Source: Leptasterias polaris (taxonomy: Eukaryota > Echinodermata > Asteroidea > Forcipulatida > Asteriidae). From it: a stretch of 64,000 nucleotides of DNA. This document shows positions 11,926 through 23,252 of the stretch, one piece after another (positions within the stretch are counted from its first letter, which is position 1; each line of letters starts with the position of its first letter). A program made the position numbers and the translations under genes. The notes under the pieces were generated by a model. The model was given only the letters and a program-made list of their open reading frames with translations, had not been told where the DNA came from and did no database searches. The stretch spans positions 6,149,001-6,213,000 of the forward strand of contig JAZGTN010000015.1 of assembly GCA_037783415.1 (NCBI GenBank), in the 5' to 3' direction.

Positions 11926-13941
11926 ATGATTCTGATAGGCCTACTCCTGTTTGTTTTGAGAAATCCAGCCGGTCTCAGCGCTGGTGAAATACCGGCCACA
12001 GCTCAGCTGAGTTTTTCCCGCTCTGGCGATGTGATACTTGGTGGGATTTTCCCACTTCATGAATGGGTGTCCGGCGGGTTGCCTTGTAGCGGCCCGCTGA
12101 GCAGGTCAGGAATTGAGCTCACCTTCTTGCAGATGTACGCGATCCAGCAAGTAAACGCACGGCAAGATCTACTGCCGAATGTCACCATCGGGTTTGACAT
12201 CCGTGACAGCTGTTTCTCCGAGACCATGGCGATGTGGTCTGCCCTCGCTCTGGCCAGCACCTCGGAGGTACCCCAGGAGGACGTGGAGTTCAAACAGATC
12301 ACCTCACCACAGCACGGCAAACTCCTCTGCATCATCGGCACTACGTCAAGTTTTACTTCTATCCCGGCCTCGCTAGCGGCTAGTCTGTATCGCATCCCAA
12401 TGATTTCCGCCTATGCCACCAGTAATGAACTCAGCGTTAAGTCTCGATTCCCGTACTTTGCCCGCACCGTCCCAGCCGACAGTCTTCAAGCAACGGCCAT
12501 CATAGACATCCTTCTGCATTTTGGCTGGAAATATATTGGGTTGTACTTTCAACTGAACAGCTACGGAATCCACGGTGCTCAGGCTGTGCTTGACCTAGTG
12601 ACAAAGCACGATATTTGTGTTGCGTTTTCTGTGTCAGTCCGAGCAGAGGCTGCCACGTCTGAACTGAAAGAGGCTGTACTGAATATGAAGGCATTTCCCA
12701 GTGCCCGGGTGGTGGTTTTGTTTACTTATTCCACAGTGGCAGGTAGAATCCTCGATTTAACCGCAAAGCAAGAAGGAAGTTCTACCAATATAATTGTTGT
12801 TGGTAGTGACGCGACGGCTCACTGGGCAGCGAGGACTAACGTGAACTCCTTACGCGGTTCCGTTTTTGTGAATCTTAACTACCGGGGGGTCCCAGGCTTT
12901 CGGGAATATTTCAGCAATCAACAGTTCCAGGAAGACCCGTTCAACCCCTGGTTCCAGGAATACAAAGAATGGTGGATGCAGTCTAAGGGTTGCTCTAATT
13001 TCACTAACTGTATGATACCGATTGATAATGACGATAGCACGATGGTTGATGCCATCAACGCTTTTGCCTACGCCCTACACGAGTTGCTCCAAGACCGTTG
13101 CAACAACAGCATAAACTGTCGTGAGTTGACCCCATTTATCTCTGGACACGAGTTGATACCTTACATACACAATTTAAGTTTTCAGGGTCTCAACAACCAC
13201 ATCGCATTCGACACAAATGGCAACCCAGGTGGGAATTACCAAGTCTTTGGTCACACTGGTGAACACGGGGTCGTGCAGATAGGGTCTTGGGTCAGTTCCA
13301 CGGATGCTCCTCTGCGAATCAATTCATCGGCAGTTGATTGGGCTTGGGGGACACAGAGCCCACCGATCTCGCTCTGTCGTGAGGTATGTCAGCCTGGATA
13401 CGTCGAGGTACCTCTAGAGCAGAAGTGTTGCTACGGTTGCCGGCAATGTCCCAGTAACGCTCGCGTCATTGGTTCAGAGTGTGAATCGTGCCCGAAGGAC
13501 AAATGGCCCGATGTCAGCTTCACGGAGTGTATCCCGATTGTACCAACCCCTCCAGGCTGGAGCGATCCGGTGGTTATCTTTATCATCATCATGTCATGCT
13601 TCGGTTTGATCCTCTCTGGGTTGACAGCCGCTGGTCTGGTTTACTACCGTGACAACTCTCTAATCAAAGCAGCCAGTCGTGAGCTGAGTAGCATCAACAT
13701 CCTCGGTCTCACCCTAGCCTTCCTTGCTCCATTTTCCCTCCTGGTTCCACCGACGGATGCTTCATGTCTGACATCAGAGTTGGTTGTCTCTTTGTGCATC
13801 ACCCTGACGTACGCGCCTACATTGCTGAAAGTAAATCGAATCTACAGGATTTTTGAGGCAGCGAAGAAATCCAAAAAGTGTCCCCGCTTCATCGGTTCAC
13901 GTTCGCAGGTCGTAATCGTGCTAATTGTCGTCGTTTTGGTG
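11926..13941 (+). CDS. Class C GPCR (mGluR-like) variable long exon, copy 2
   Basis: Encodes 672 residues with the same architecture as copy 1: signal peptide, Venus-flytrap domain, nine-cysteine domain, TM1 to mid-TM4. By eye it differs from copy 1 at about 17 residues. Several cluster at 291-326: F291V, G296A directly after the ligand-contact D295, L306V, F319Y, W320R, I322V and P326R. It ends in phase 0 at GTG|GTAAGT. The frame is intact although no last exon exists in its own unit, so a full receptor requires splicing over unit 3 to 23253 (intron 9.3 kb). Otherwise the copy yields a truncated protein or is a recent dead duplicate. Confidence 0.9.
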
Positions 13942-14342
13942 GTAAGTTCGCTCACAGAAGCGCAGTATATATCTCTTCCCTTATTAAAGTTATCTTATTA
14001 ACACATTGCACAATGTGGAACGAACCTTCGTACGATGTGCGTCCTTCATTTCCACCATTTTTGGATTAATTTCCTCCGTGTACAGTTTGACTCCCAAAAT
14101 GGAGGAGAGGATTGGCGCGTGTAAGTGTACTGCTTGTTGTGAAATGGGTCAATACTTGAACAGTTGGTATGGTACACGGTTATACCACTTTATGTACGGG
14201 AAGTCCAACTGGCAACCCAAATCGCTTGTAATGTTTACAACAGGCACACTGAGCTGCTATAACATGAATTATGAGTACTTGTTTGGTATAGCAACATGCA
14301 AGGGGGTTTATAGATGCTAGGGCGCAATTAGCAGCAAACTAT

Positions 14343-14578
14343 ACCAGAAGACACCGGGGCGAACCAACTTCTCTCAACAATATTGAGTTCTGTTATATGC
14401 ATTTCAAAAATCACGGGACCCAAACGGCTTTACATCCCACTCGTATGACGAAGCGAGAATTGTAAAGTGTCTTGCTCAAGAACACGAGTGTCCTGTCCGC
14501 GACACAAATCCATACTCCGACAACACCAGAGTTTGAGCTAGATACAGAAGCCCCACAGCCACGACACTCGCACAGGCG
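14343..14578. repeat. tRNA-Leu-type SINE, unit 2 copy
   Basis: Same SINE and same position as in units 1 and 3. Nearly identical to the unit 1 copy. Confidence 0.75.
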
Positions 14579-16389
14579 TGAAACAACACGACACTTGTAA
14601 AATACCAGGATTGCCCAAGCACTGCACTAAATTACACACTTTCTATTCATGTTTTGACATTATCGCTTTGCATGTTCCTTCCAACAATAACACAATTTCG
14701 ACACCTGACCCCCTCTTAGATAATGTTGAATAGTCCAGTCTAGGATATAAAGGACTTTGACTCTCCCAGGCATTGAACTTTTTGAAAACATTGAAACAAA
14801 TAAAATGTGCCATGACTAAAATTACAATCGCTAAATAAGGGATAAAAAGGCACTGTTATAACGATATTTAATAGTGCCACACTCAGTTTGAAGTGATGTT
14901 CTACGAAAGTGTAGTGTACCCTCTTTCGGGTGACCACCGAATGGGGTTAAAAAAACCGCCGTTGCTTATTATAGTGCTGTTTTCCCCGACTGAGAGAAAA
15001 AGACACAATTTCCGTTATTTTCTTTGTCTTCGGCTGGGACAAAGTGTATAAACCCTAAAATCACATCTCGTGGTTTCGTGCTAAACACGACAGCCAATCA
15101 TTTGCGGTTTCGATGTATACACAATATAGTTTATTACTTTGTAACAGATAACGAGCTCTTTTTGTGGTTGGGTTTAACTGAGTGGCTTAACTGGTATGCA
15201 CTCCCTTTTATCTGAACTTAAGATCTATTTGGGCTGGTTTCCAAAGTATATTATTTTTCTAAAGTTCATCTGGGGACTAGCTGTCTATAGGTATTCGATT
15301 TGATTAAGGGAATAAAAGAGTGGCGGTGTAGTCTTAACGCCCATTTGAAACCGGCTGGTTCGTGACAGTGCGGTAAAGGCCAAAGGGCCGAAATTTGGTC
15401 GGATAGTGCCCTCTTTTTTACCAAACTTCATTTAGCCCAAAGAATAACCGTCGGTTAATATCCGGTATGACAAAAGCAATGCTTTGATCACTTCTTAAAA
15501 CACCAACCCTTTTGGCTGACCATACGGCGTAAAAATAACTCTCCAAGTTCTTTGTCCCCTGGAAAAACAATTGTATAAAAACAAAATCAGTTTCGAAGTC
15601 AACATTCCCGTGAACGCCGCAGTCAGATCCCTCTTTAGAAGAGTTGACCTCGCACACACATTACAATTCCTCACGAACAACTTGCATAAGGTCCACAAAG
15701 TCATGAATGCGAAAACAAGTAAAAAAGTACAATTTGTTCTCCCATTGTCAATGACACTCTGAATTGCTAACTTTTATCAAATAATGGAGGTCTCCATGTA
15801 GAAAAACGCACCTTTTTTATTGAATCAGCGAGCTCAGATCAAAGACTCGAATCCAAAAATCACATCACTGTTCCAACACAAACCCGACTGCTTAAACTTA
15901 ATAAAGTGCATCCTGCGATCCATAGTTTGTCTATACTCTAAAGTGAATTGCCATTGTTTTTATCTCCAAGATAATCGTGTAATGTCATTTGCTGTTTCCC
16001 CCTCTTTTCCCCCAACTATAGGACGACAAAAGTATCTATACACAATATTGACTGAATGCGCGCAAAAACAATCAATTCAGTCAGAGGTCAGTCTTGACAT
16101 AATGTGCGCATGAGTAGAGATGATTCACGATTCTTAAAGAATGTACATTTTATGCAGTTTATGCAGTTTAAATGCAACCATGCAAAAGGTGAACTGTCAG
16201 TGCCAGTATGGGAAGACGGTACGGATTCTGACTTACAAGAAACGTTGGCAGTAACCAACACACATTATGTTATAGACAGGAGTGTTTTAAAGTAAGACTG
16301 TGTTTTCTTACTAATATTTTGGACGAGTTGATTTATGAAGAAAGCTGAAAATCACTTTGAGTAAAGTGGAATTTTTCCAATAGCCTGCA

Positions 16390-18405
16390 ATGATTCTGAT
16401 AGGTCTACTCCTGTTTATTTTGAGGAATCCAGCCTGTCTCAGCGCTGGTGAAATACCGGCCACTGCTCAGATCAGCTTTTCCCGCCCTGGTGATGTGATA
16501 CTTGGTGGGCTTTTCCCACTTCATGAATGGGTGCCCAGCGGGTTGCCTTGTAGCGGCCCGCTGAGCAGGTCAAGAATTGAGCTCACCTTCTTGCAGATGT
16601 ACGCGATCCAGCAACTAAACGCACGGCAAGATCTACTGCCCAATGTCACCATCGGGTTTGACATCCGTGACAGCTGTTTCTCCGAGACCATGGCAATGTG
16701 GTCCGCTCTCGCTCTGGCCAGCACCTCGGAGGTACCCCAGGAGGACGTGGAGTTCAAACAGATCACCTCACCACAGCGCGGCAAACTCCTCTGCATCATC
16801 GGCACTACGTCAAGTTTTACTTCTATCCCGGCCTCGCTAGCGGCTAGTCTGTATCGCATCCCAATGATTTCCGGCTATGCCACCAGTAATGAACTCAGCG
16901 TTAAGTCTCGATTCCCGTACTTTGCCCGCACCGTCCCAGCCGACAGTCTCCAAGCTACGGCCATCGTAGACATCCTTCTGCATTTCGGCTGGAAATATAT
17001 CGGGTTGTACTTTGAACTGGACAGCTACGGAATCCACGGTGCCCAGGCTGTGCTTGACCTAGTGACAAAGCACGATATCTGTGTTGCGTTTTCTGTTTCA
17101 GTCCGAGCAGAAGCTTCCACGTCTGAACTGGAAGAGGCTGCACTGAATATGAAAGCATTTCCCAGTGCCCAGGTGGTGGTTTTGTTTACTTATCCCACAG
17201 TGGCAGGCAGAATCATCGATTTAACCGCAAAGCAAGAAGGAACTTCTACCAATATAATATTTGTTGGCAGTGACGGGACGGCTCACTGGGCGGCGAGGAC
17301 TAACTTGAACTCCTTACGCGGTTCCGTTTTTGTGAATCTTAACTACCGGAGGGTCCCAGGCTTTCCGGAGTATTTCAGCAATCAACAGTTCCAGGAAGAC
17401 CCGTTTAACCCCTGGTTCCAGGAATACAAAGAATGGTGGATGCAGTCTAAGGGTTGCTCTAATTTTACTAACTGTATGATACCGATTGATAATGACGATA
17501 GCACGATGGTTGATGCCATCAACGCTTTTGCCTACGCCCTACACGAGTTGCTCCAAGACCGTTGCAACAACAGCATAAACTGTCGTGAGTTGACCCCATT
17601 TATCTCTGGACACGAGTTGATACCTTACATACACAATTTAAGTTTTCAGGGTCTGAACAACCACATCGCATTCGACACAAATGGCAACCCAGGTGGGAAT
17701 TACCAAGTCTTTGGTCACACTGGTGAACACGGGGTCGTGCAGATAGGGTCTTGGGTCAGTTCCACGGAGGCTCCTCTGCGAATCAATTCATCGGCAGTTG
17801 ATTGGGCTTGGGGGACACAGAGCCCACCGATCTCGCTCTGTCAAGAGGTATGTCAGCCTGGGTATGTCGAGGTACCTCTTGAGCAGAAGTGTTGCTACGG
17901 TTGCCGGCAATGTCCCAGTAACGCTCGCGTCATGGGTTCAGAGTGTGAATCGTGCCCGAAGGACAAATGGCCCGATGTCAGCTTCACGGAGTGTATCCCG
18001 ATTGTACCAAGCCCTCCAGGCTGGAGCGATCCGGTGGTTATCTTTATCATCATCATGTCATGCTTTGGTTTGATCCTCTCTGGGTTGACAGCCGCTGGTC
18101 TGGTTTACTACCGTGACAACTCTCTAATCAAAGCAGCCAGTCGTGAGCTGAGCAGCATTAACATCGTCGGTCTCACCCTAGCCTTCCTTGCTCCCTTTTC
18201 CCTCCTGGTTCCACCGACGGATGCTTCATGTCTGACATCAGAGGTGGTTATCTCTTTGTGCATCACCCTAACGTACGCGCCTACACTGCTGAAAGTAAAT
18301 CGAATCTACAGGATTTTTGAGGCAGCGAAGAAATCCAAAAAGTGTCCCCGCTTCATCGGTTCACGTTCGCAGGTCGTCATCGTGCTAATTGTCGTTGTTT
18401 TGGTG
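16390..18405 (+). CDS. Class C GPCR (mGluR-like) variable long exon, copy 3
   Basis: Same 672-residue architecture as copies 1 and 2, and the copy nearest the last exon (intron 18406-23252, 4.8 kb). It differs from copy 1 at roughly 37 residues by eye, mostly in the Venus-flytrap domain: for example A162G beside the T165 contact, Q209E and N211D near Y213, K248E, and F319Y/W320R/G321R/I322V. Contacts S141, T165, D185, Y213 and D295 are kept. Position 372 is again Thr, not Lys. Phase 0 donor GTG|GTAAGT. This copy plus 23253-23765 is a complete, conventional two-exon receptor of 842 residues. Confidence 0.93.
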
Positions 18406-18802
18406 GTAAGTTCGCTCACAGAAGTGCAGCATATATCTCTTCCCTTATTACAGTTATCTTATTAACACCTTGCACAGCGCGGAACGAACCTCCGTATTTT
18501 TTGTATGTGCGCCTATCATTTTCACAATTTTGGGAGTCCTTTCCTCTGTGTATAGTTTGACCTTCAAAATGGCGGAGAGGATAGGCGCGTGTAAGTAAGC
18601 TGCTTGTTGTGCAATTGGTCAATACTTGGTATGGTACGCGGTTATACCGTTTTATGTACGAGAAGCCCGACTGGCAACCCAAATTGCTAGTAATGTTTAC
18701 AACAGGCACACTGAGCTACTATAACGTGAATTATGAGTACCTAATTTGTATAGCTACATGCAAGGGGTTTATAGGTGCTGGGGCGCAATTAGCAGCAAAC
18801 CA

Positions 18803-19034
18803 TACCATAATACACCGCGGGCGAACCCCCTTCTCAACAATACTGGGTTCTACATGTTCAAAAATCACGGGACCTAAACGGCTTTACATCCCACTCGAAT
18901 GACGAAGCGAGAATTGTAAAGTGTCTTGCTCAAAAATACGAGTGTCATGTCCGGGACACAAACTCATACTCCGACAAAACCAGAGTTTGAGCTCGATACA
19001 GAAGCCTCACAGCCACGACACTCGCACAGGCGTA
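18803..19034. repeat. tRNA-Leu-type SINE, unit 3 copy
   Basis: Same SINE and position as in units 1 and 2, but more diverged, matching the greater divergence of copy 3. Confidence 0.7.
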
Positions 19035-19424
19035 AAACAACACGATACTTTTGAAATACCAGGATTGTCCTAGACTTTTTGACAAGTCGTTAATGTTTGT
19101 CGCGGTGTGTCGAGTCGCGTGTGGTGTTGTAGCGTAATAAAGAATGCTCTCGCGAGATCACTGCTCTCGCGCGAAGTTGCTGGCTGCCGACTCTTCGTCA
19201 TAATACCAGGATTGTCCAAGCGCTGCATTAAACTACACAGTTTCTATTCATGTTTTGACATTATCGCATTGCATGTTCCTTCCAATTATTGCTAATTTTT
19301 GAAAATATTTGTTGGTTTTGTTTTCAAGTGGTATCATTTTTTCACCCGAATAATAGATACAAAACAAACAAAAAACAGCATACACTAAAATAAATAAATA
19401 TAAGACATATAAATATATATATTT

Positions 19425-19770
19425 TTCCTTGTTCAACCCAAAATCATTAAAATTTACCCAGTCAGTTTCCCTTGTGGTTTGTTATTTGATATCTGATATA
19501 TATAAAAAAGTCGCATCCCCTTATGGTGATCCCCTGGCTGCCGTTTCCCAGGTTGTATCTTAAACTCGGGTGTGTGATCCTTGGCTACACGGCAGTTTAC
19601 GGTTGAATGGCTTCTGACTGACACCCACCGAACAAGGATATTGACAAAATAGGGAGACCGCCAACATAGGGCTAGATAGCTCAGTTGGTAGAGCGCCGGC
19701 ACGTCAATCCGGAGGTCGTTGGTTTAAATCCCGCTCTAGTCAATTTTTCCTTGTTCAACCCAAAATCATA
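19425..19770 (+). repeat. Composite SINE with tRNA-Asp-like module (tRNA-like part 19670-19741)
   Basis: 19670-19741 folds as a cloverleaf: acceptor GGCTAGA/TCTAGTC with one G-U, D arm GCTC/GAGC, anticodon stem CCGGC/TCCGG, anticodon GTC. Position 33 is C instead of the near-invariant U, and the T stem has a mismatch. It is flanked on both sides by the same tail (TTGTTCAACCCAAAATCAT). It resembles 3639-3995 in inverse orientation, so a mobile SINE-like unit is more likely than a functional tRNA gene. Confidence 0.7.
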
Positions 19771-19828
19771 TATAGGCCTACACCTTGTTTCTAGGGGCCA
19801 TAGCAGGGGCCATAGCAGGGTACAACTT

Positions 19829-20498
19829 GCCATCAACAGAGCCTTTAGCATGCCTCGCCAAACTCTGTTGACCATCACGGGAACCAAAAAAGTCCCGACT
19901 AAGAGAGTTGACATGGTCACCACTTTCCACCCTAAACTACCTAAACTTTCCTCAATCCTCAATGACAAAATGACCATCCTTCACTCCTCTAAACAGGTTA
20001 TGTTCAGCAATCCCTGAGCGCCCCATGGCAGCATTCCGCCGCCCTAAAAACCTAGGAGACATCCTAGTCAGGGCCAAACTTCCCCAAGATACAGGTCAAA
20101 CACCACCCTCAACAGTAATACAGGGTTGTCACAAATGTGCGCGCTCTAAATGTAGAACTTGTCTCTACATCAAACCCGCACTACGAGTGAAGAGTCATAG
20201 CACAGGCTCTTCTTACAATATCAAGACTGACTCCCTATGTAGCACACCAAATGTAGTCTATGTTATATCCTGTAAGAGATGTGGACTACAATATGTGGGA
20301 GAGACTAAGACCAAACTCAGCCTTCGCTTTGCTAACCATGTCTCTTCCATAAAGACCAAAAAACCGTACCCCGTCTCCATCCACTTCAACAGCCCTGACC
20401 ACAGCGTCAAGGATGTTGAACTTCTGGTGATTGAGGCTTGCAATGGTGACGACACACACCGCAAGCTCAGAGAAATCACACTGGATTCACCAAATTAA
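19829..20498 (+). pseudogene. Penelope-like retroelement 3' end (RT tail plus GIY-YIG endonuclease), frameshifted
   Basis: The frame before 20017 encodes the region after the reverse-transcriptase core (MVTTFHPKLPKLSSIL). One frame break later (20025-20498) the protein continues with AAFRRPKNLGDILVRAKL, a Cys-rich segment (CHKCARSKCRTC) and a GIY-YIG-type domain (VVYVISCKRCGLQYVGET, then LRFANH). This order is typical of Penelope-like elements, in which the endonuclease nicks the target. The RT core is missing (5' truncation), so the copy is dead. It lies inside the intron between copy 3 and the last exon. Confidence 0.88.
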
Positions 20499-21240
20499 GA
20501 CAGCCCAACCCTTTGGACTTAACATAAACACTGGTGTTAAATAACTTCCCATCACTTATTTTGCTTGCTTATTTTGTTGATGTAATATAAATACGTTCAC
20601 TGTAATTAACCTGTTCTCTCTACTGGTTTATTTTTACTCTTCTTTCTCTCAACAAGTTGTTTAAAATCAACCCGCTAATAACCTATTCCTTTTGCAGAGT
20701 ATTTAATAACCCGCTCTCTCCGCAGGTTCCTCTTGTCTACTTTTAATTTCTTACATTTCATCTTATACACTGGTTATAATCTTCTAGAATTACATTCCTA
20801 TTCACATAATTTTCTTGTTGCTTACTCAACTTTCTTCACTAGTTATTTGTGTCTTGCCCCCTATTGTGAGTTGCATTACCTTGATGCAACTTGCCCTCTA
20901 ATCCTACCCTCTCATGCTTCCCGCATTGTTATACCCAGAATGCAGTTACCACCTTTATGGTCCAGTAATCCACCCTTTTCACACTGACCATCCTTTGTCC
21001 TCACTAAAAAGCAAACTAGCAAGCAAGCAGATCAAGCAAGCGAGCAAACAAGCATGAGGCAAGTGAGCAAACAAGCATGCAAGCAAGCAATCAGAGCAAG
21101 TAATCAAATAAGCAGGCAATAATTTAAAAAAAATTGCAAGCATGCAAGCAAATGAATAAATAAATAAATAAATAAATACAAACTAAAACTAAAATAGAAA
21201 TATACTGGTAAAAAATATAAATAAATGAAATATTACTAAA
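20499..21240. repeat. Element 3' tail, then AAGC-rich and AAAT simple repeats
   Basis: After the Penelope stop comes T/C-rich non-coding sequence with repeated CTCTCTNC..GGTT segments, possibly its 3' UTR. It is followed by (AAGC)n-like repeats at about 21005-21115 and (AAAT)n at about 21150-21180. No gene seen. Confidence 0.5.
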
Positions 21241-22320
21241 ACATGAATATAAATATATAAAGAGTTGGCGAAATTTACGTCCGCTATAATAAAAAACTTA
21301 TTCTGCTGATTACAAATAATTGTGCAAACAGTGGGACAAAAAAACGCTTCGGTAGACATCAAAACATGTCTGGTTGCAGACTCCGAAAGACTTCCAATTA
21401 GTTACAAAGAGAAATTAACATTTTCCCCCAGACATGATGCAGTAAAGTACGTTTTAATTCAATGTTTATCAATGCATAGAAAAAAAACCCGACGGAAGAT
21501 GTAAAAAACTAAATTAAGGAAGCCGTGATTTCTACGCGTTCTTAGGAAATTAAATATAACACAATTAGCTTATCACCGAGTTATGTTCATAGAACGGCAT
21601 GTCGCGCGGAGTTTACTGGGCACTAATTTTGCATTATTTCTAGTTTCGGTATTTTAATATCCTTAGCATTGTTGACGTACAACAGAACAGCAGAATGTTG
21701 TTTGCTTGTGCCGTGGTTGAACAATAAGAGCTTAAGGTCATCAATGCTCCAAACTCAGAAATTAAAGAAATCTATTTCCGGAAAGTAAACCAAAGTGCGA
21801 AATGGTAGTCGTTGGTTAACTACTACACAATTCTTTTATACAGTGCTTTATCACAACCGAGGTCGTCTCAAAGCGCTCATTACATTTTTAATACACAAGG
21901 TATGCGAATTTATGTTAGATTATACGACTTAATTTTTTACATAGCGCCATTTAATAACGGTTTACAAGGTGAGTTTTATAGCGCATTCATAAATACCCCA
22001 GACAGTTTCGCTATTCCTATTGGTGGAGAGCACGTCACGTGGGGGTGTTTAAACGGCTGATAAAGACATAGCTGGAGCTGTTTAAGACCGGTTGTTTTCG
22101 GATAGCATTTGTGCGGGTTAGCCCACAACCCCATTCTCAGGGGAGATCGATCTCGCCGCGCCATTTTAGTCCATGGACACGAGGGTGCGTTACTACGCGC
22201 ACAATGCATATCCGAAAACTCTCTCACGTACAGAGCTCAAGGACGTCGGAAAACAGATAAGTTTTTACAGAGTTTCCTACTTTATTACGCCTTTTAACCA
22301 AAAGGGCATTTATGAATGGG

Positions 22321-22480
22321 AATAAAAGGGTAGCGACTCGTTCTTAAACGGCCGTTTAAAACCTTGCAGGGTCGTGGCCGTGCGATAAAGGCCCTCGCCT
22401 TCGGCTCGGGCCTTTATCGCACGGCCACGACCCTGCCGGTTTTAAACGGCCGTTTAAGAACTCGTCGCTACCCTTTTATT
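22321..22480. repeat. Near-perfect long palindrome (MITE-like hairpin)
   Basis: Arms of about 70 bp are near-perfect reverse complements around a short centre (CCTCGCCTTCGGCTCGGG). The arms begin AATAAAAGGGTAGCGAC and end GTCGCTACCCTTTTATT. Each arm holds a smaller palindrome, TTAAACGGCCGTTTAA. Diverged one-arm relatives (ATAAAAGAGTGGCGGTG then GCGGTAAAGGCC) lie in each receptor spacer near 10840, 15310 and 24640. The flanking 21241-22320 shows no gene. Confidence 0.9.
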
Positions 22481-22637
22481 CACTTAATAATATGCAACCA
22501 ATCAGACCAGATAAACACCGGGGCGAACCCCTTCTCTTGACGAACATTGTACTTATTAAATCCACTACGCAATACGCGGCACCTACAGCTTTACGTCCCA
22601 TTCGAGGACGAAACTGCAACGGTCAAGTGTCTTAAGG

Positions 22638-22812
22638 CCATGGCCCAATTTCATAAAGCTGTTTTTATGCTAAGCGAAAAAATAGTGGGTCACCAGTCAA
22701 AACAGAGTTAACTTTATGTATTTTTAGCTGGTAACCAGTTTCTGCTAAGCAATATTTTTCTGTGCATATAGCAAATTTCTGTGCTTACATGCTTTATGCA
22801 ATTGGGCCATCA
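22638..22812. mobile_element. MITE with GGCCCAATTT ends
   Basis: Left end TGGCCCAATTTCATAAAGC and right end GCTTTATGCAATTGGGCCA are imperfect inverted repeats, giving a short non-coding element inserted in the SINE. Confidence 0.65.
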
Positions 22813-22814
22813 TG

Positions 22815-23022
22815 TCACACGGGGCAATTTACAGGCAACCAGTTCCAGGCAATCTCCAAGAAAAGAAGGCATTCACATTTGAATATTCACATATTACTCT
22901 TGGGGATCGTAAGACATCGTTTGAAAAATTATTCTTGTATTACCAAAGTGGTCCTGTGGCATGCACTGCAGTTGGTTGCCTCCAAGTTGCCTGTAAAAGT
23001 TGCCTCGTAGTCGTGTGACAAG
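22815..23022. mobile_element. MITE with TGTCACACG ends
   Basis: Left end TGTCACACGGGGCAA and right end TTGCCTCGTAGTCGTGTGACA are inverted repeats, with subterminal CAGGCAACC / GGTTGCCT pairs. The short ORFs at 22762-23018 cross it and are not genes. Confidence 0.6.
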
Positions 23023-23252
23023 GCCCTTACTGTCTTTCGGACACGTGTCAAGACCGGGACTCGAACCAACACTCTGCTGGTCAGAAACACCAGAACTTGA
23101 GTCTAGTAAGCTTGTCCGCTTGGCCTAGACACGCTAAGTTTACTGACCGTTATTCATTGCATGTGGCCGCCAACAATTCTTATTGCAGGCAAGGGCAAGC
23201 TTTCAGAATTTTCATTTAATAACCGAAGTTCATTCATTTTACCCCTTTTTAG

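Larger units (their letters stand above)
11139..15606 (+). repeat. Tandem receptor unit 2
   Basis: Very close to unit 1 throughout, including non-coding flanks and the SINE. The ATG-to-ATG distance to unit 3 is 4464 bp. It shares with unit 1 the same compact junction (CCTTCCAACAATAACAC, near 14680) where unit 3 carries 4.76 kb of extra sequence including the last exon. Confidence 0.9.
22506..23137. repeat. tRNA-Leu-type SINE split by nested insertions
   Basis: The 5' part (ACCGGGGCGAACCCC to CAAGTGTCTTA) and the 3' tRNA-Leu-like part (GACCGGGACTCGAACC to CGCTTGGCCTAGACACG) match the SINE at 9868. They are separated by about 0.39 kb of inserted elements (22638-22812 and 22815-23022). Confidence 0.7.

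Noticed and set aside
19670..19741. Functional tRNA-Asp gene (and tRNA-Asn at 3718-3792)
   Set aside because: C at position 33, a T-stem mismatch, and the same flanking SINE tail at both sites. They look like mobile tRNA-derived modules.
22321..22480. Transcription terminator hairpin
   Set aside because: A bacterial-type terminator is not expected in this genome. The related single arms in the spacers indicate a repeat element.
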